Below are positions 54,778 to 63,228 of a stretch of DNA of 64,000 nt, in pieces. This DNA is from Devosia sp. RR2S18. Its GTDB lineage: Bacteria; Pseudomonadota; Alphaproteobacteria; Rhizobiales; Devosiaceae. Both the position numbers and the translations under genes were made by a program. The stretch's first letter is position 1, and the number at the start of each line of letters is the position of its first letter. Below the pieces are notes generated by a model, which saw nothing but the letters and a program-made list of their open reading frames with translations, was not told where the DNA came from and did not search any database. The stretch spans positions 372,001 through 436,000 of the forward strand of contig NZ_CP126539.1 in the NCBI RefSeq assembly GCF_030177755.1, written 5' to 3'.

Positions 54778-55233
54778 TCAGCCGCTCCCTCCCGCCCCAT
54801 GCGCCTGCCACTCTGGCAGCGGGAACAGCCGGTCATAGGCCCAGTTGAAGACAAAGGCATAGACCACGTAGAACCCGGCCAGGGCGAGGTCGAGCAGCAG
54901 CGCGGCCCATAGGCTGATGCCGAGATACCAGGCGACCAGCGGCAGCATCAGCACCAGGAGCCCGCCTTCGAACAGAATAGCGTGGAGCACGCGCAGGGAC
55001 GGCGTCTTGGCCGTGGTGCCACGCAGGCGCTGCATCAGCCGGTCGAAACCCCAGTTGTAGAGATAGTTCCACACCATCGCGACGCTGGCGCTGACGACAA
55101 CAATGACGGCCGAGCTTTCCCCCGGCAGGTGGAAAAACAAGGCAGCCAGTGGCGTCGCGACGATGATGCCGGTGATCTCGAAGCTGATGGCGTGGCGCAG
55201 GCGGTCGGCTGGGGTTCGCACGGCAATTCCCAC
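54778..55233 (-). CDS. PACE-family chlorhexidine/biocide efflux protein
   Basis: A 151-residue protein made of two tandem bacterial-transmembrane-pair units. Each repeat has R-x-x-HA-x-x-FE (LRHAISFE and VLHAILFE) and W-x-x-N-x-x-x-N/Y plus F-D or Y-D-R (WNYLYNWGFDRL and FNWAYDRLFP). This matches the proteobacterial antimicrobial compound efflux family, which exports chlorhexidine and polyamine-like cations with protons. The potFGH importer is in the same window but far away. Confidence 0.85.
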   Translation of the reverse strand: MGIAVRTPADRLRHAISFEITGIIVATPLAALFFHLPGESSAVIVVVSASVAMVWNYLYNWGFDRLMQRLRGTTAKTPSLRVLHAILFEGGLLVLMLPLVAWYLGISLWAALLLDLALAGFYVVYAFVFNWAYDRLFPLPEWQAHGAGGSG

Positions 55234-55305
55234 GGGCTCCGGGCCGCCCGCGCGCCTATCCCGGATAGGGGGCGGTCGTCCTCGCTTGCCGGCGATATAG
55301 GGCCC

Positions 55306-55788
55306 TTATTCCTGCTCGGCAAGCGCGGGCGGCTGGCAAGCATCGACCCATTTGTTGCCGCAGAGCTCAGCCAGCCGATCAAGCGTGAGGCGCACCGAGG
55401 AATGGGTATCCCCGCCCGCGGGAATGAGTTCGTCATAGATCTTGAGCGAGGTATCGAGATAGATCGGCAGGGGCGAGGGCAGGCCGAAGGGGCAGACCCC
55501 GCCCACCTTGTGGCTGGTCAATTGCTCGACCTCTTCGCCGCCCAGCATGCGCGGCCGACCACCCAGAGCCGCTTTGGACTTCTGGTTATCCAGCCGGGCA
55601 TCGCCGCGCGTCACCAGGAGCAGCACCTCGCCATTGACCCGGATGCAGAGCGTCTTGGCGATCTGGCCGGGTTCCACGCCATGAACTTGCGCCGCCAACT
55701 GCACCGTGGCTGTGGAATCCTCGGTGATGATTACGGAGAGGTCGGGCGCACGGAGCGCCAGATCGGCTTGAACGGTCGAAAGGCTCAT
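55306..55788 (-). CDS. YbaK/ProX-type aminoacyl-tRNA editing protein
   Basis: A 160-residue trans-editing domain protein (YbaK/EbsC/PrdX). Motifs are GQIAKTLCIRVNGEVLLLVTRGDARLDNQK and the cluster GGVCPFGLPSPLPIYLDTSL, where the first Lys and the GVCPFGL loop form the deacylase site. It hydrolyses mischarged tRNAs such as Cys- or Ala-tRNA(Pro). It is followed 8 bp later by the MOSC gene in the same direction. Confidence 0.85.
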   Translation of the reverse strand: MSLSTVQADLALRAPDLSVIITEDSTATVQLAAQVHGVEPGQIAKTLCIRVNGEVLLLVTRGDARLDNQKSKAALGGRPRMLGGEEVEQLTSHKVGGVCPFGLPSPLPIYLDTSLKIYDELIPAGGDTHSSVRLTLDRLAELCGNKWVDACQPPALAEQE

Positions 55789-55796
55789 GGATGCTC

Positions 55797-56432
55797 TCAG
55801 GTCAGCTTAGCGAGGCGCTCCTCGTACTCGGTGCGCATCTTGTGGTGGATAGGCGCCTTGAGTGCGCGGCGGAGGAAATCGGCGTCGAGGTCCCGCACAC
55901 CGTCCAGCGCCATCAGTTCGGCAACGGTGACATGCGCTCCGGCGAACGGGGTGTGCAGCACTGGTTCGCCGGCATGGATGGCGCCCGTCTCGATCACCCG
56001 GCAATAGGCGCCGGGGCGATTGGCCTGATGAAAGCGCTTGAGAAATTTGGGGTCGTCCATGCGTGCCGCGAAGGTGGCGCAGGGCGTGCGGTGGGAGGTA
56101 ACCTCCAGCACGACTTCATCCATGGTGAACCGATCCCCCACAGAGACGATGCGGCCTTCAACGCCAGCAATGGTGAGGTTCTCGCCAAAGGTACCGGGCG
56201 CCAATTCCTGGTCCAGTTGCTCGCTCCACCAGCGGTAGTCGTCGGCGAAATAGAGGTAGATCGCCTGATCCTTGCCGCCATGATGCTTGCGATTGACGAT
56301 GGCGTCGCCTTCGATCCCCAGTTTGGTGATGGTCACCTCGCCGTCGACGGGTTCCTTGTAGATGCCGGTGAGGGTGGACTTGCCGGGGATCGGGCGAGGT
56401 TCGCCCACATTGATGCTTTCGAGAATGGCCAT
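55797..56432 (-). CDS. MOSC-domain protein (YiiM-like)
   Basis: A 211-residue protein. N-terminal strand GEVTITKLGIEGDAIVNRKHHGGKDQAIYLYFADDYRWW is the YiiM/MOSC core; the conserved Cys in HRTPCATFAARM is the likely sulfur or molybdenum-cofactor contact, and the C-terminal three-helix 3-alpha domain is at about residues 165-205. YiiM-type proteins help resist N-hydroxylated base analogues together with molybdenum cofactor. Start ATG 56432; gene order with the prenyl synthase (7 bp) suggests cotranscription. Confidence 0.85.
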   Translation of the reverse strand: MAILESINVGEPRPIPGKSTLTGIYKEPVDGEVTITKLGIEGDAIVNRKHHGGKDQAIYLYFADDYRWWSEQLDQELAPGTFGENLTIAGVEGRIVSVGDRFTMDEVVLEVTSHRTPCATFAARMDDPKFLKRFHQANRPGAYCRVIETGAIHAGEPVLHTPFAGAHVTVAELMALDGVRDLDADFLRRALKAPIHHKMRTEYEERLAKLT

Positions 56433-56439
56433 GTTTATA

Positions 56440-57342
56440 TCAGTTCTCGCGGGAGGCGAAGTAGCGGGCGGTGGCGCGCAGTCCATCGGCCTTGGGGCCA
56501 AAGGTGCGCAGGGCGGAAAGCGCCGCATTGACGGTTGCGGACAGCTCCGAACGCGCGCCCTCCAACCCCAGTTGCGCGACCAGGGTTTGTTTGCCCTGTG
56601 CTGCGTCCTTACCCGTTGCCTTGCCCATGGCCTCGGCGGTCGCCGTGACATCGAGAATATCGTCCGCCAGCTGAAAAGCACGGCCTGCAGCCTCAGCATA
56701 GGCTGTCAGTGCCGAGAGCGCCCGCGCGTCGGCCCCACCCAGCCGGGCGCCGATACGCACGCTGGCGCGGATCAGCGCCCCCGTCTTCATGGCCTGCATG
56801 GTGGCGATTTCTCCATTGGAAAAGCCGCCGCGCTCGCCTTCGATGTCGCGCATCTGCCCGCCGACCATGCCGCCCGCGCCCGAGCCGGCGACCAGCTCGG
56901 CGACCAGCGCAATGCGCACGGCGGGATCAGGATGGCATTGGGGATCGCTGAGGAGCCCGAAGGCATGGGTCAGCAGTCCATCCCCGGCGAGGATGGCAGT
57001 CGCGTCGTCGAACGCCTTGTGCACCGTTGGCCGACCCCGGCGCAGATCGTCATCGTCCATGGCCGGCAAATCGTCATGCACCAGGGAATAGCAATGCACC
57101 ATTTCAACGGCGAGCCCGGCCGGCAATGCCGCTACCGCCGCCACGTTGAACACCGCTGCGGCCTGGCGCACCAGCAAGGGCCGCAAGCGCTTGCCACCCT
57201 CGAGGCTCCCGTGCCGCATGGCGGCGACCACCCGCTCGGCCGCGGGCCCGGGGCCAGAAAGCGCATCCGTGGTGAGCGCTCGGGCGAGGCCAGCTTCCAC
57301 CTCTTTGGCGCAATCGGCGATGTCGGCGGCGAAATCGTACAT
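56440..57342 (-). CDS. ispA: Farnesyl/polyprenyl diphosphate synthase
   Basis: A 300-residue trans-prenyltransferase. First aspartate-rich motif DDLPAMDDDDLRRGR (D90-D91 and D96-D99) and second motif DDILD (D227, D228, D231). The size and the two extra residues between the Asp pairs of the first motif match bacterial IspA (farnesyl diphosphate synthase). It consumes isopentenyl diphosphate from the IspG pathway. Start at ATG 57342; the longer frame adds a non-conserved tail. The product chain length could be geranylgeranyl instead. Confidence 0.9.
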   Translation of the reverse strand: MYDFAADIADCAKEVEAGLARALTTDALSGPGPAAERVVAAMRHGSLEGGKRLRPLLVRQAAAVFNVAAVAALPAGLAVEMVHCYSLVHDDLPAMDDDDLRRGRPTVHKAFDDATAILAGDGLLTHAFGLLSDPQCHPDPAVRIALVAELVAGSGAGGMVGGQMRDIEGERGGFSNGEIATMQAMKTGALIRASVRIGARLGGADARALSALTAYAEAAGRAFQLADDILDVTATAEAMGKATGKDAAQGKQTLVAQLGLEGARSELSATVNAALSALRTFGPKADGLRATARYFASREN

Positions 57343-57426
57343 GGGCGAAGTGCTAGCCGACCGCTGGCGCGGGAGCAAGCACCGCCCGGGGTGGATTTAG
57401 GCTCTCCCCGGCGCTAGAGCATCCCC

Positions 57427-58137
57427 ATGGCACGACGAAAAAAGGGCATGTGGCGGATCCTGCGCCTGGGCGGCATGGCGCTGGCGCTCCTGGTTGCCAT
57501 TCCATTGGTGCTGACGCCGGTTTACCTCATCATCGATCCGGTCTCGGTGCCCATGCTCCAGCGCTATGTCTCGGGCCAACCCGTCATACGCGCGTGGCGG
57601 GACATCGGCGACATCTCCGACCGGCTCAAGGCCTCGGTGATCCTCTCCGAAGACGGTCAGTTCTGCCAGCATCTGGGGGTGGACCTCGGCGCCCTGCGCG
57701 ACGAGGTTGAAAAGGTGCTCGCGGGCGAGGACGCTCGCGGCGCGTCCACCATTACCATGCAGGTCGCCCGCAATCTCTTTCTCTGGAACGATCACAGCTA
57801 CGTCCGCAAGGCACTCGAAATTCCGCTCGCCTTCTATATCGACCTGGTCATGCCCAAACAGCGGATCATGGAAATCTATCTCAACATCGCCGAGTGGGGG
57901 CCCGAAGGGCAGTTCGGGGTTGCTGCGGGTGCCGAACGAGCCTTCGGCATCGCGCCGCAGAATCTCGACTGGCGCACCGCGACCCTTCTTGTCACCGCTT
58001 TGCCCAATCCGCATCTGCGGCGACCGGGCGAGCCTTCTGCCGGCATGTTGCGCATCGCCGACATCGTCCAGAATCGCACCCAGCAATATGGAGAACGGGC
58101 CTCCTGCGTAGGGGAGGGTGGTCGGCTGTCGCTTTGA
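57427..58137 (+). CDS. mtgA: Monofunctional biosynthetic peptidoglycan transglycosylase
   Basis: A 236-residue glycosyltransferase 51 enzyme. One membrane anchor at about 12-32, catalytic Glu E75 in the motif SEDGQFCQHLGVD, and the conserved GASTITMQVARNLFLW and RIMEIYLNIAEWG. It polymerises lipid II into glycan strands at the inner membrane. Divergent from ispA and upstream of rpmF, an arrangement common in alphaproteobacteria. Confidence 0.95.
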   Translation: MARRKKGMWRILRLGGMALALLVAIPLVLTPVYLIIDPVSVPMLQRYVSGQPVIRAWRDIGDISDRLKASVILSEDGQFCQHLGVDLGALRDEVEKVLAGEDARGASTITMQVARNLFLWNDHSYVRKALEIPLAFYIDLVMPKQRIMEIYLNIAEWGPEGQFGVAAGAERAFGIAPQNLDWRTATLLVTALPNPHLRRPGEPSAGMLRIADIVQNRTQQYGERASCVGEGGRLSL

Positions 58138-58313
58138 CATGCCGCGTGCGGGTATCTCGGGCAATGTGCGCCTCAGGAGCGAGCGGCATGCCGTGCCGCA
58201 AAATGCACTAGCCAAGCGCCCCCACTTCCTCTATAGAGCCCTCCAATCCCAACAGAGATAAGTCTCTGGGCCGCTTTTGGCGGCGCAACGATATTGAATT
58301 CGGAGTACCGACC

Positions 58314-58493
58314 ATGGCAGTGCCAAAACGAAAGACCTCGCCGATGAAGCGCGGCTTCCGCCGCTCGGCCGACGCGATTGCCGCACCGGCTTATGTCGAG
58401 GACAAGGACAGCGGCGAGCTTCGCCGTCCGCACCACGTCGACCTCAAGACCGGCATGTATCGCGGCCGGCAGATCCTCGACGTCAAGAAGTAA
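58314..58493 (+). CDS. rpmF: 50S ribosomal protein L32
   Basis: A 59-residue protein beginning [18 protein letters not shown] and ending DVKK, the alphaproteobacterial L32 form without the C-terminal zinc cysteines (C-minus type). GGAG lies 8 bp before the ATG. It follows mtgA and precedes fumC, with its own terminator. Confidence 0.97.
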   Translation: MAVPKRKTSPMKRGFRRSADAIAAPAYVEDKDSGELRRPHHVDLKTGMYRGRQILDVKK

Positions 58494-58534
58494 TTCAGGC
58501 GAGCAGCGCTTATGCGCTCCTTGTGACATAGTGG

Positions 58535-58569
58535 CGGCCGATCCTTCCCAGGGTCGGCCGTTTTGCTTT
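58535..58569 (+). terminator. Terminator after rpmF
   Basis: 10-bp stem CGGCCGATCC / GGGTCGGCCG (one G-T pair), 6-nt loop, then TTTTGCTTTT. It lies 41-75 bp past rpmF and before fumC. Confidence 0.88.
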
Positions 58570-58610
58570 TATTTGCCGCCAGCAAGAGCGGCCCAGATCG
58601 GAGACTTGCC

Positions 58611-60011
58611 ATGACCACGCGCGTTGAATCGGACTCGATGGGCACCATCCAGGTGCCATCGGAGAAATATTACGGCGCGCAGACGGCCCGGAGTCTCGCC
58701 AATTTCGATATCGGCGGGGAGAAGATGCCCAAGGAGATCGTCAAGGCGTTCGGTATCCTGAAGAAGGCGGCGGCGATCACCAACACCCGGCTCGGCCTGC
58801 TCAACGAGGCCACGCGCGACCTTATTGTCGCTGCCGCCGACGAGGTCATCTCGGGCAAGCTCGACGACCACTTTCCGTTGGTTGTCTGGCAAACCGGCTC
58901 GGGCACCCAATCCAACATGAATGTCAACGAGGTGATCTCCAACCGCGGCATTGAAATGGCCGGCGGCACAATGGGCTCCAAGAAGCCCGTGCACCCCAAT
59001 GACCACGTCAATATGAGCCAGTCGAGCAACGACACCTATCCGACGGCCATGCACATCGCCGCCGTCGAGGCGATTGAGAACTATCTCTTCCCGCGCGTGC
59101 AGGTGCTGCGCGACACGCTCGCTTCAAAATCGGAAGAGTTCATGGATGTGGTCAAGATCGGCCGCACGCACCTTCAAGACGCAACGCCGCTGACCTTGGG
59201 GCAGGAGATGAGCGGCTGGGTCGCCCAGATCGATCTTGCGGTCCGAGCAATCGAGGTCACGCTGCCGCAGTTGCAGGAACTGGCGTTGGGCGGCACGGCG
59301 GTCGGCACTGGGCTCAATGCCCACCCGGACTATGCCGCGACGGTTGCCGAGGAGATTTCCAAGCTTTCCGGCCACCAATTCGTCACCGCACCCAACAAAT
59401 TCGCTGTGATGGCCGGGCATGATGCCTTCGTCGGTACCTCTGGCGCCCTCAAGCAACTCGCCGCCGCCTTCATGAAGATCGCCAATGACGTACGCTGGCT
59501 CTCTTCGGGCCCGCGCTCGGGCTTGGGTGAACTCACGATTCCCGAAAATGAGCCGGGCTCCTCCATCATGCCCGGCAAGGTCAACCCGACCCAGTCGGAA
59601 GCCATGACTATGGTTGCGGTGCAGGTGATGGGCAATGACGCTGCCATCGGCTTTGCTGCCAGCCAGGGCAATTTCGAGCTAAACGTCTTCAAGCCCGTTA
59701 TCGCCTACAACTTCTTGCAGTCGGTGCGGCTCCTGGCGGACTCGGCGCGCTCGTTCAACGACAACTGCGCTATTGGCATCGAACCCGATCGCAAGCGCAT
59801 TGGCGAGCATCTCAACAATTCGCTGATGCTGGTGACGGCGCTGAATCGCAAAATTGGCTATGACAACGCCGCCAAGATCGCCAAAACGGCGCACAAGAAC
59901 GGCACAACCCTGCGCGAAGAAGCCATCAACCTCAAGCTTCTTTCGGGCGAGGAGTTCGACGCCGAGGTGAAGCCCGAGCAGATGGTCGGGCCGACTGCCG
60001 GCAAGAAATAG
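58611..60011 (+). CDS. fumC: Fumarate hydratase, class II
   Basis: A 466-residue cytosolic enzyme of the TCA cycle that interconverts fumarate and malate. Motifs [11 protein letters not shown] and the superfamily signature [11 protein letters not shown] are intact. Start ATG 58611 with GGAGA 7 bp before it. It is oxygen-stable, unlike class I fumarases. A hairpin at 60023-60044 follows the stop. Confidence 0.97.
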   Translation: MTTRVESDSMGTIQVPSEKYYGAQTARSLANFDIGGEKMPKEIVKAFGILKKAAAITNTRLGLLNEATRDLIVAAADEVISGKLDDHFPLVVWQTGSGTQSNMNVNEVISNRGIEMAGGTMGSKKPVHPNDHVNMSQSSNDTYPTAMHIAAVEAIENYLFPRVQVLRDTLASKSEEFMDVVKIGRTHLQDATPLTLGQEMSGWVAQIDLAVRAIEVTLPQLQELALGGTAVGTGLNAHPDYAATVAEEISKLSGHQFVTAPNKFAVMAGHDAFVGTSGALKQLAAAFMKIANDVRWLSSGPRSGLGELTIPENEPGSSIMPGKVNPTQSEAMTMVAVQVMGNDAAIGFAASQGNFELNVFKPVIAYNFLQSVRLLADSARSFNDNCAIGIEPDRKRIGEHLNNSLMLVTALNRKIGYDNAAKIAKTAHKNGTTLREEAINLKLLSGEEFDAEVKPEQMVGPTAGKK

Positions 60012-60022
60012 GGTGAGCACCT

Positions 60023-60044
60023 GGCGGTGAACTCATTCACCGCC
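60023..60044. terminator. Hairpin between fumC and convergent gene
   Basis: 8-bp perfect stem GGCGGTGA / TCACCGCC with a 6-nt loop, in the 44-bp space between two convergent stops. No T-run. Confidence 0.5.
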
Positions 60045-60055
60045 GTTCGGCCTCT

Positions 60056-60307
60056 CTAGGTGACGATGCTGGTGCGGTAACCGGCCGGCATGCGACGAAC
60101 AGCAATCCGAGATCCAGCGGAGTAGGCGCCGATAGCGCCTTCCGTGCTGCTGCGGCGTCGGGTGCGTTGCACCGGCATGTTGGCCCGCGAGGCCAAGAGC
60201 TGGCTGACGAAGGCGGACGTGGTCTCCGAGCGCTTGAGCGATGGCCTGGAGCGCGTCGCGTCCAGCGGCACAGGCAGTCGGGCAATCTTTGTGTCGTTTC
60301 CGGCCAT
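60056..60307 (-). CDS. Small conserved hypothetical protein, Arg-rich
   Basis: An 83-residue basic protein. Its end pattern, ASRANMPVQRTRRRSSTEGAI...IAVRRMPAGYR, recalls a short uncharacterised family of Hyphomicrobiales that carries FVSQLLA, an Arg-rich turn and a C-terminal RRMPxGYR. No domain of known function. Start ATG 60307; the longer frame adds a non-conserved leader. Recognition of the family is from memory and not verified. Confidence 0.6.
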   Translation of the reverse strand: MAGNDTKIARLPVPLDATRSRPSLKRSETTSAFVSQLLASRANMPVQRTRRRSSTEGAIGAYSAGSRIAVRRMPAGYRTSIVT

Positions 60308-60462
60308 GGTCAGCCTCACCTGTTTCACAGCGGGCCAACTGTCTCGGAATGAAACAAGCAAACTGGCCCGGTACCCCTTATGGGGCAAGCGTCGTGCCAG
60401 ATGCTAACGTTCTGTTAACGAATTGGGATCCAACCCACAGCAGAATGCGGCTGAATGAGGGG

Positions 60463-61230
60463 CTAGAAGGCGTCTTTGGCCTTTCGCAAGGCGGCAAAAA
60501 CTTCTGCTGGATCTGCTCCTTCCAGTCCCATACGGGCGGCTAGAACCGGGTCTTCGGCCCGCAAGAACGGATTGGCCGCCTTGTCTTCGTCGAGCACGAA
60601 GGGGATGGTTGGCTTGCCTGCCTCACGGAGGGCCGTAACGGTTGCCGCCCGCTTCTGCAGGATCGGATTGTTGGGGTCGATGCTAAGGGCGAAGCGGGCA
60701 TTGCTCGCAGTATACTCATGGCCGCAATAGACCAAGGTGCTGTCGGGGAGGCCACGCAGGCGCTTGGCGCCTTCCCACATTGGTCCGGGCGTGCCTTCGA
60801 ACATGCGCCCGATGCCGAGCGAGAACAGGGCGTCGCCACTGAATAGATGCCCATTTTCGCGGTCATGAAAGACAATATGCCCTAGCGTGTGACCGGGAGC
60901 GTCGATGATTTCCAAGCGAGTTTCGCCGAGCTCTACTGTGTCGCCGCCCCCCACCAGGACATCAAGGCCCTCGATCTTGGCGGCCTCGGCCCGCGGGCCA
61001 ATCACGCGCGTTCCGAAGGCTTCCTTGAGTTCTGGGAGAGCCTCCACATGGTCCTGATGGTGGTGGGTAATAAAAATGTCGGTTAGTCGCCAACCCCGAC
61101 GCTCAAGCGCAGCCAGAATGGGCGCGGCTTCTGGTGCATCGATGGCAGCCGTCCGGCCGGTGGCCTCGTCATGGGCGAGATAGCCGTAATTGTCGGTTCG
61201 GGCGGGAAAGATCTCGACGATCAGCGTCAC
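60463..61230 (-). CDS. gloB: Hydroxyacylglutathione hydrolase (glyoxalase II)
   Basis: A 255-residue metallo-beta-lactamase-fold enzyme that hydrolyses S-lactoylglutathione. Metal motif THHHQDH (H56, H58, D60, H61), then GHTLGHIVFH, SGDALFSLGIGRMFEG and YCGHEYTASNARFA, all typical of GloB including the glutathione-binding C-terminal part. It pairs functionally with methylglyoxal synthase at 38109. It is divergent from the methyltransferase at 61337. Confidence 0.95.
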   Translation of the reverse strand: MTLIVEIFPARTDNYGYLAHDEATGRTAAIDAPEAAPILAALERRGWRLTDIFITHHHQDHVEALPELKEAFGTRVIGPRAEAAKIEGLDVLVGGGDTVELGETRLEIIDAPGHTLGHIVFHDRENGHLFSGDALFSLGIGRMFEGTPGPMWEGAKRLRGLPDSTLVYCGHEYTASNARFALSIDPNNPILQKRAATVTALREAGKPTIPFVLDEDKAANPFLRAEDPVLAARMGLEGADPAEVFAALRKAKDAF

Positions 61231-61336
61231 GGGCGAATACCTCGGGGATGTTGGGGGTGGTCAGGCTAGGAGTTTGGCTCTGCTCGGGCAATCGAGCAAA
61301 TGGACAACGTCGCATGAGTGCGGCAAGGTTGCAGCT

Positions 61337-62068
61337 ATGGCCGTAGACGTGACCCGCCTCATCGCATTCTACAAATCGCCGCTGGGGCGGATTTCCCGTG
61401 CGTTGGTGCGCGAACAGGTTGTTGCCCTAGCGGGTGACCTAAAAGGCAAACGCGTGCTGGGGTTGGGGTTTGCGACTCCATTTCTTCGCTTTGCCCTTGA
61501 GCCGGCGGAGCGTGTCGTGGCGGCGATGCCAGCCCGCCAGGGAGCCTCGGCCTGGCCGCGCGAAGGTCCGTCGCACACCATCCTCTGCGATCCGCTCGAA
61601 ATGCCGCTGCCGGATGCATCTATCGACCTCACCATTGCCGTGCATGCCCTTGAGCATATTGCGGACGCCGAGGAGTTGATGCGCGAGTTGTGGCGGATCA
61701 CCTCGCCCAATTGCCATGTACTGCTGGTGGTCCCGCGCCGGCGAGGCATCTGGGCGCAGCGGGACAATACGCCCTTTGGCGCCGGAAACCCTTATTCGGG
61801 CGGGCAGCTCGAGAAATTGTTGCGGGACCACAGCTTTGTGCCCGAGGCTTGGCGTGATGCCCTGTTCTTTCCGCCCACCCACAGTCCGGTCGTGCTCAAG
61901 TCCACTCGCCTCTTCGAGCGAGCGGGGCGCGTGCTGGGACCGGCCATGAGCGGAGTAATTTGCGTGCGGGCGCGCAAGGAGGCTTTTCCCGCTGTACCCC
62001 GACGTAAACGCGAGGAACGATACGTCCGGGTACCGGACCTCCGACCCGCCGCTGCCCGTTCCGGGTAG
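61337..62068 (+). CDS. Class I SAM-dependent methyltransferase (gloB-linked)
   Basis: A 243-residue methyltransferase. Motif I is degenerate (VLGLGFATPFLRF instead of GxGxG), but motif III-like HALEHIADAEELMRELWRITSPNCHVLLVVPRR is clear, as is the C-terminal substrate region HSPVVLKSTRLFERAG. This gene is found next to gloB in many Hyphomicrobiales. Substrate unknown. Start ATG 61337 matches the domain start. Confidence 0.78.
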   Translation: MAVDVTRLIAFYKSPLGRISRALVREQVVALAGDLKGKRVLGLGFATPFLRFALEPAERVVAAMPARQGASAWPREGPSHTILCDPLEMPLPDASIDLTIAVHALEHIADAEELMRELWRITSPNCHVLLVVPRRRGIWAQRDNTPFGAGNPYSGGQLEKLLRDHSFVPEAWRDALFFPPTHSPVVLKSTRLFERAGRVLGPAMSGVICVRARKEAFPAVPRRKREERYVRVPDLRPAAARSG

Positions 62069-62145
62069 GCGAGCCGCAAGCCCTTTGCCATCCATCGTCA
62101 GTTTGACTATGGTCCGCCCGGTTTCATCTCCCCTGTAAGCGTCCA

Positions 62146-63228
62146 ATGGTCCTCCGCCCCACGCCGCAGCCCGGCATCCTCCATATCGCCCCTTACGTGC
62201 CCGGCAAGTCTGGCGCCACGGGAGCCATCAAGCTCTCGTCCAACGAGTCGCCGCTCGGAGCTAGTCCCAAGGCGATCGAAGCCTACCGCGCTGCTGCTGA
62301 GCATCTCGAGATTTATCCAGAGGGCTCCTCACGTATCCTGCGCGAGGCGCTGGGTGAGGTACACGGGGTAGACCCCGAGCGGATCGTCTGCGGCAACGGG
62401 TCGGACGACATTCTGCACCTCTTGGCGCAAACCTATCTGGGGGATGGCGATGATGCGGTGATGAGCCGCTATGGCTTTTCCATCTATCCAATAGTGACGC
62501 AGGCCGCCGGCGCCCGGATCCTCATGGCCGAGGAGACGGACTATACGGCTGATGTCGATGCCATCCTTGCCTCGGTGACCGAGCGCACCAAGATCATCTG
62601 GCTGGCCAACCCGAACAATCCCACCGGCACCTATCTCAGCATTGCTGAGGTGCGGCGCCTCCATGCCGGATTGCGCCCCGACATTCTCCTGGTAATCGAC
62701 TGCGCCTATGCCGAATACGCCACGGCGGACGACTATTCGGTTGGGCTGGACCTCGTCGCGGAGGCCGAGAACGTCGTTATGGTGCGCACCTTCTCCAAGA
62801 TGGGTTTGGCGGCCGTGCGCATCGGCTGGATGGTGGGTCCGGAGCACGTCGTGGACGCTCTCAACCGCATTCGCGGGCCGTTTAACGTCAACTTGCCGGC
62901 CCAATTGGCAGGGGCGGCGGCTACCCGCGACGTGGCGTTCACCGAAAAGCTCAAGACCTACAATGCCCAATGGCGGGATTGGCTAACGGCCGAGCTCAAC
63001 TCCAACTACATGCAAGTGATGCCCAGCCAGGCCAATTTTGTGATGGTGCTGTTTCCCGATGCCCATCATGCCTCCGCCGCCTTCGCGGCGCTACTGGAGC
63101 GTGGCCTCGTCGTGCGCGAGATTGGCAATTCCTACGGGATCGCCAACGCGCTGCGCATCTCAATCGGACCTGAGCAGGCCATGCGTGGCGTCGGCGGTAT
63201 TCTCAACGCACTGGCGGAAATCTCATGA
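62146..63228 (+). CDS. hisC: Histidinol-phosphate / aromatic aminotransferase
   Basis: A 360-residue class I PLP aminotransferase. N-terminal KLSSNESPLGASPKAIEAY, the NPNNPTGTYL motif, the PLP Lys K218 in TFSKMGLAAVRIGW, and the arginine in the C-terminal ISIGPEQ region. It overlaps tyrC by 4 bp (ATGA), which suggests this second HisC copy works on prephenate or phenylpyruvate in tyrosine/phenylalanine synthesis rather than, or as well as, in histidine synthesis. Confidence 0.93.
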   Translation: MVLRPTPQPGILHIAPYVPGKSGATGAIKLSSNESPLGASPKAIEAYRAAAEHLEIYPEGSSRILREALGEVHGVDPERIVCGNGSDDILHLLAQTYLGDGDDAVMSRYGFSIYPIVTQAAGARILMAEETDYTADVDAILASVTERTKIIWLANPNNPTGTYLSIAEVRRLHAGLRPDILLVIDCAYAEYATADDYSVGLDLVAEAENVVMVRTFSKMGLAAVRIGWMVGPEHVVDALNRIRGPFNVNLPAQLAGAAATRDVAFTEKLKTYNAQWRDWLTAELNSNYMQVMPSQANFVMVLFPDAHHASAAFAALLERGLVVREIGNSYGIANALRISIGPEQAMRGVGGILNALAEIS

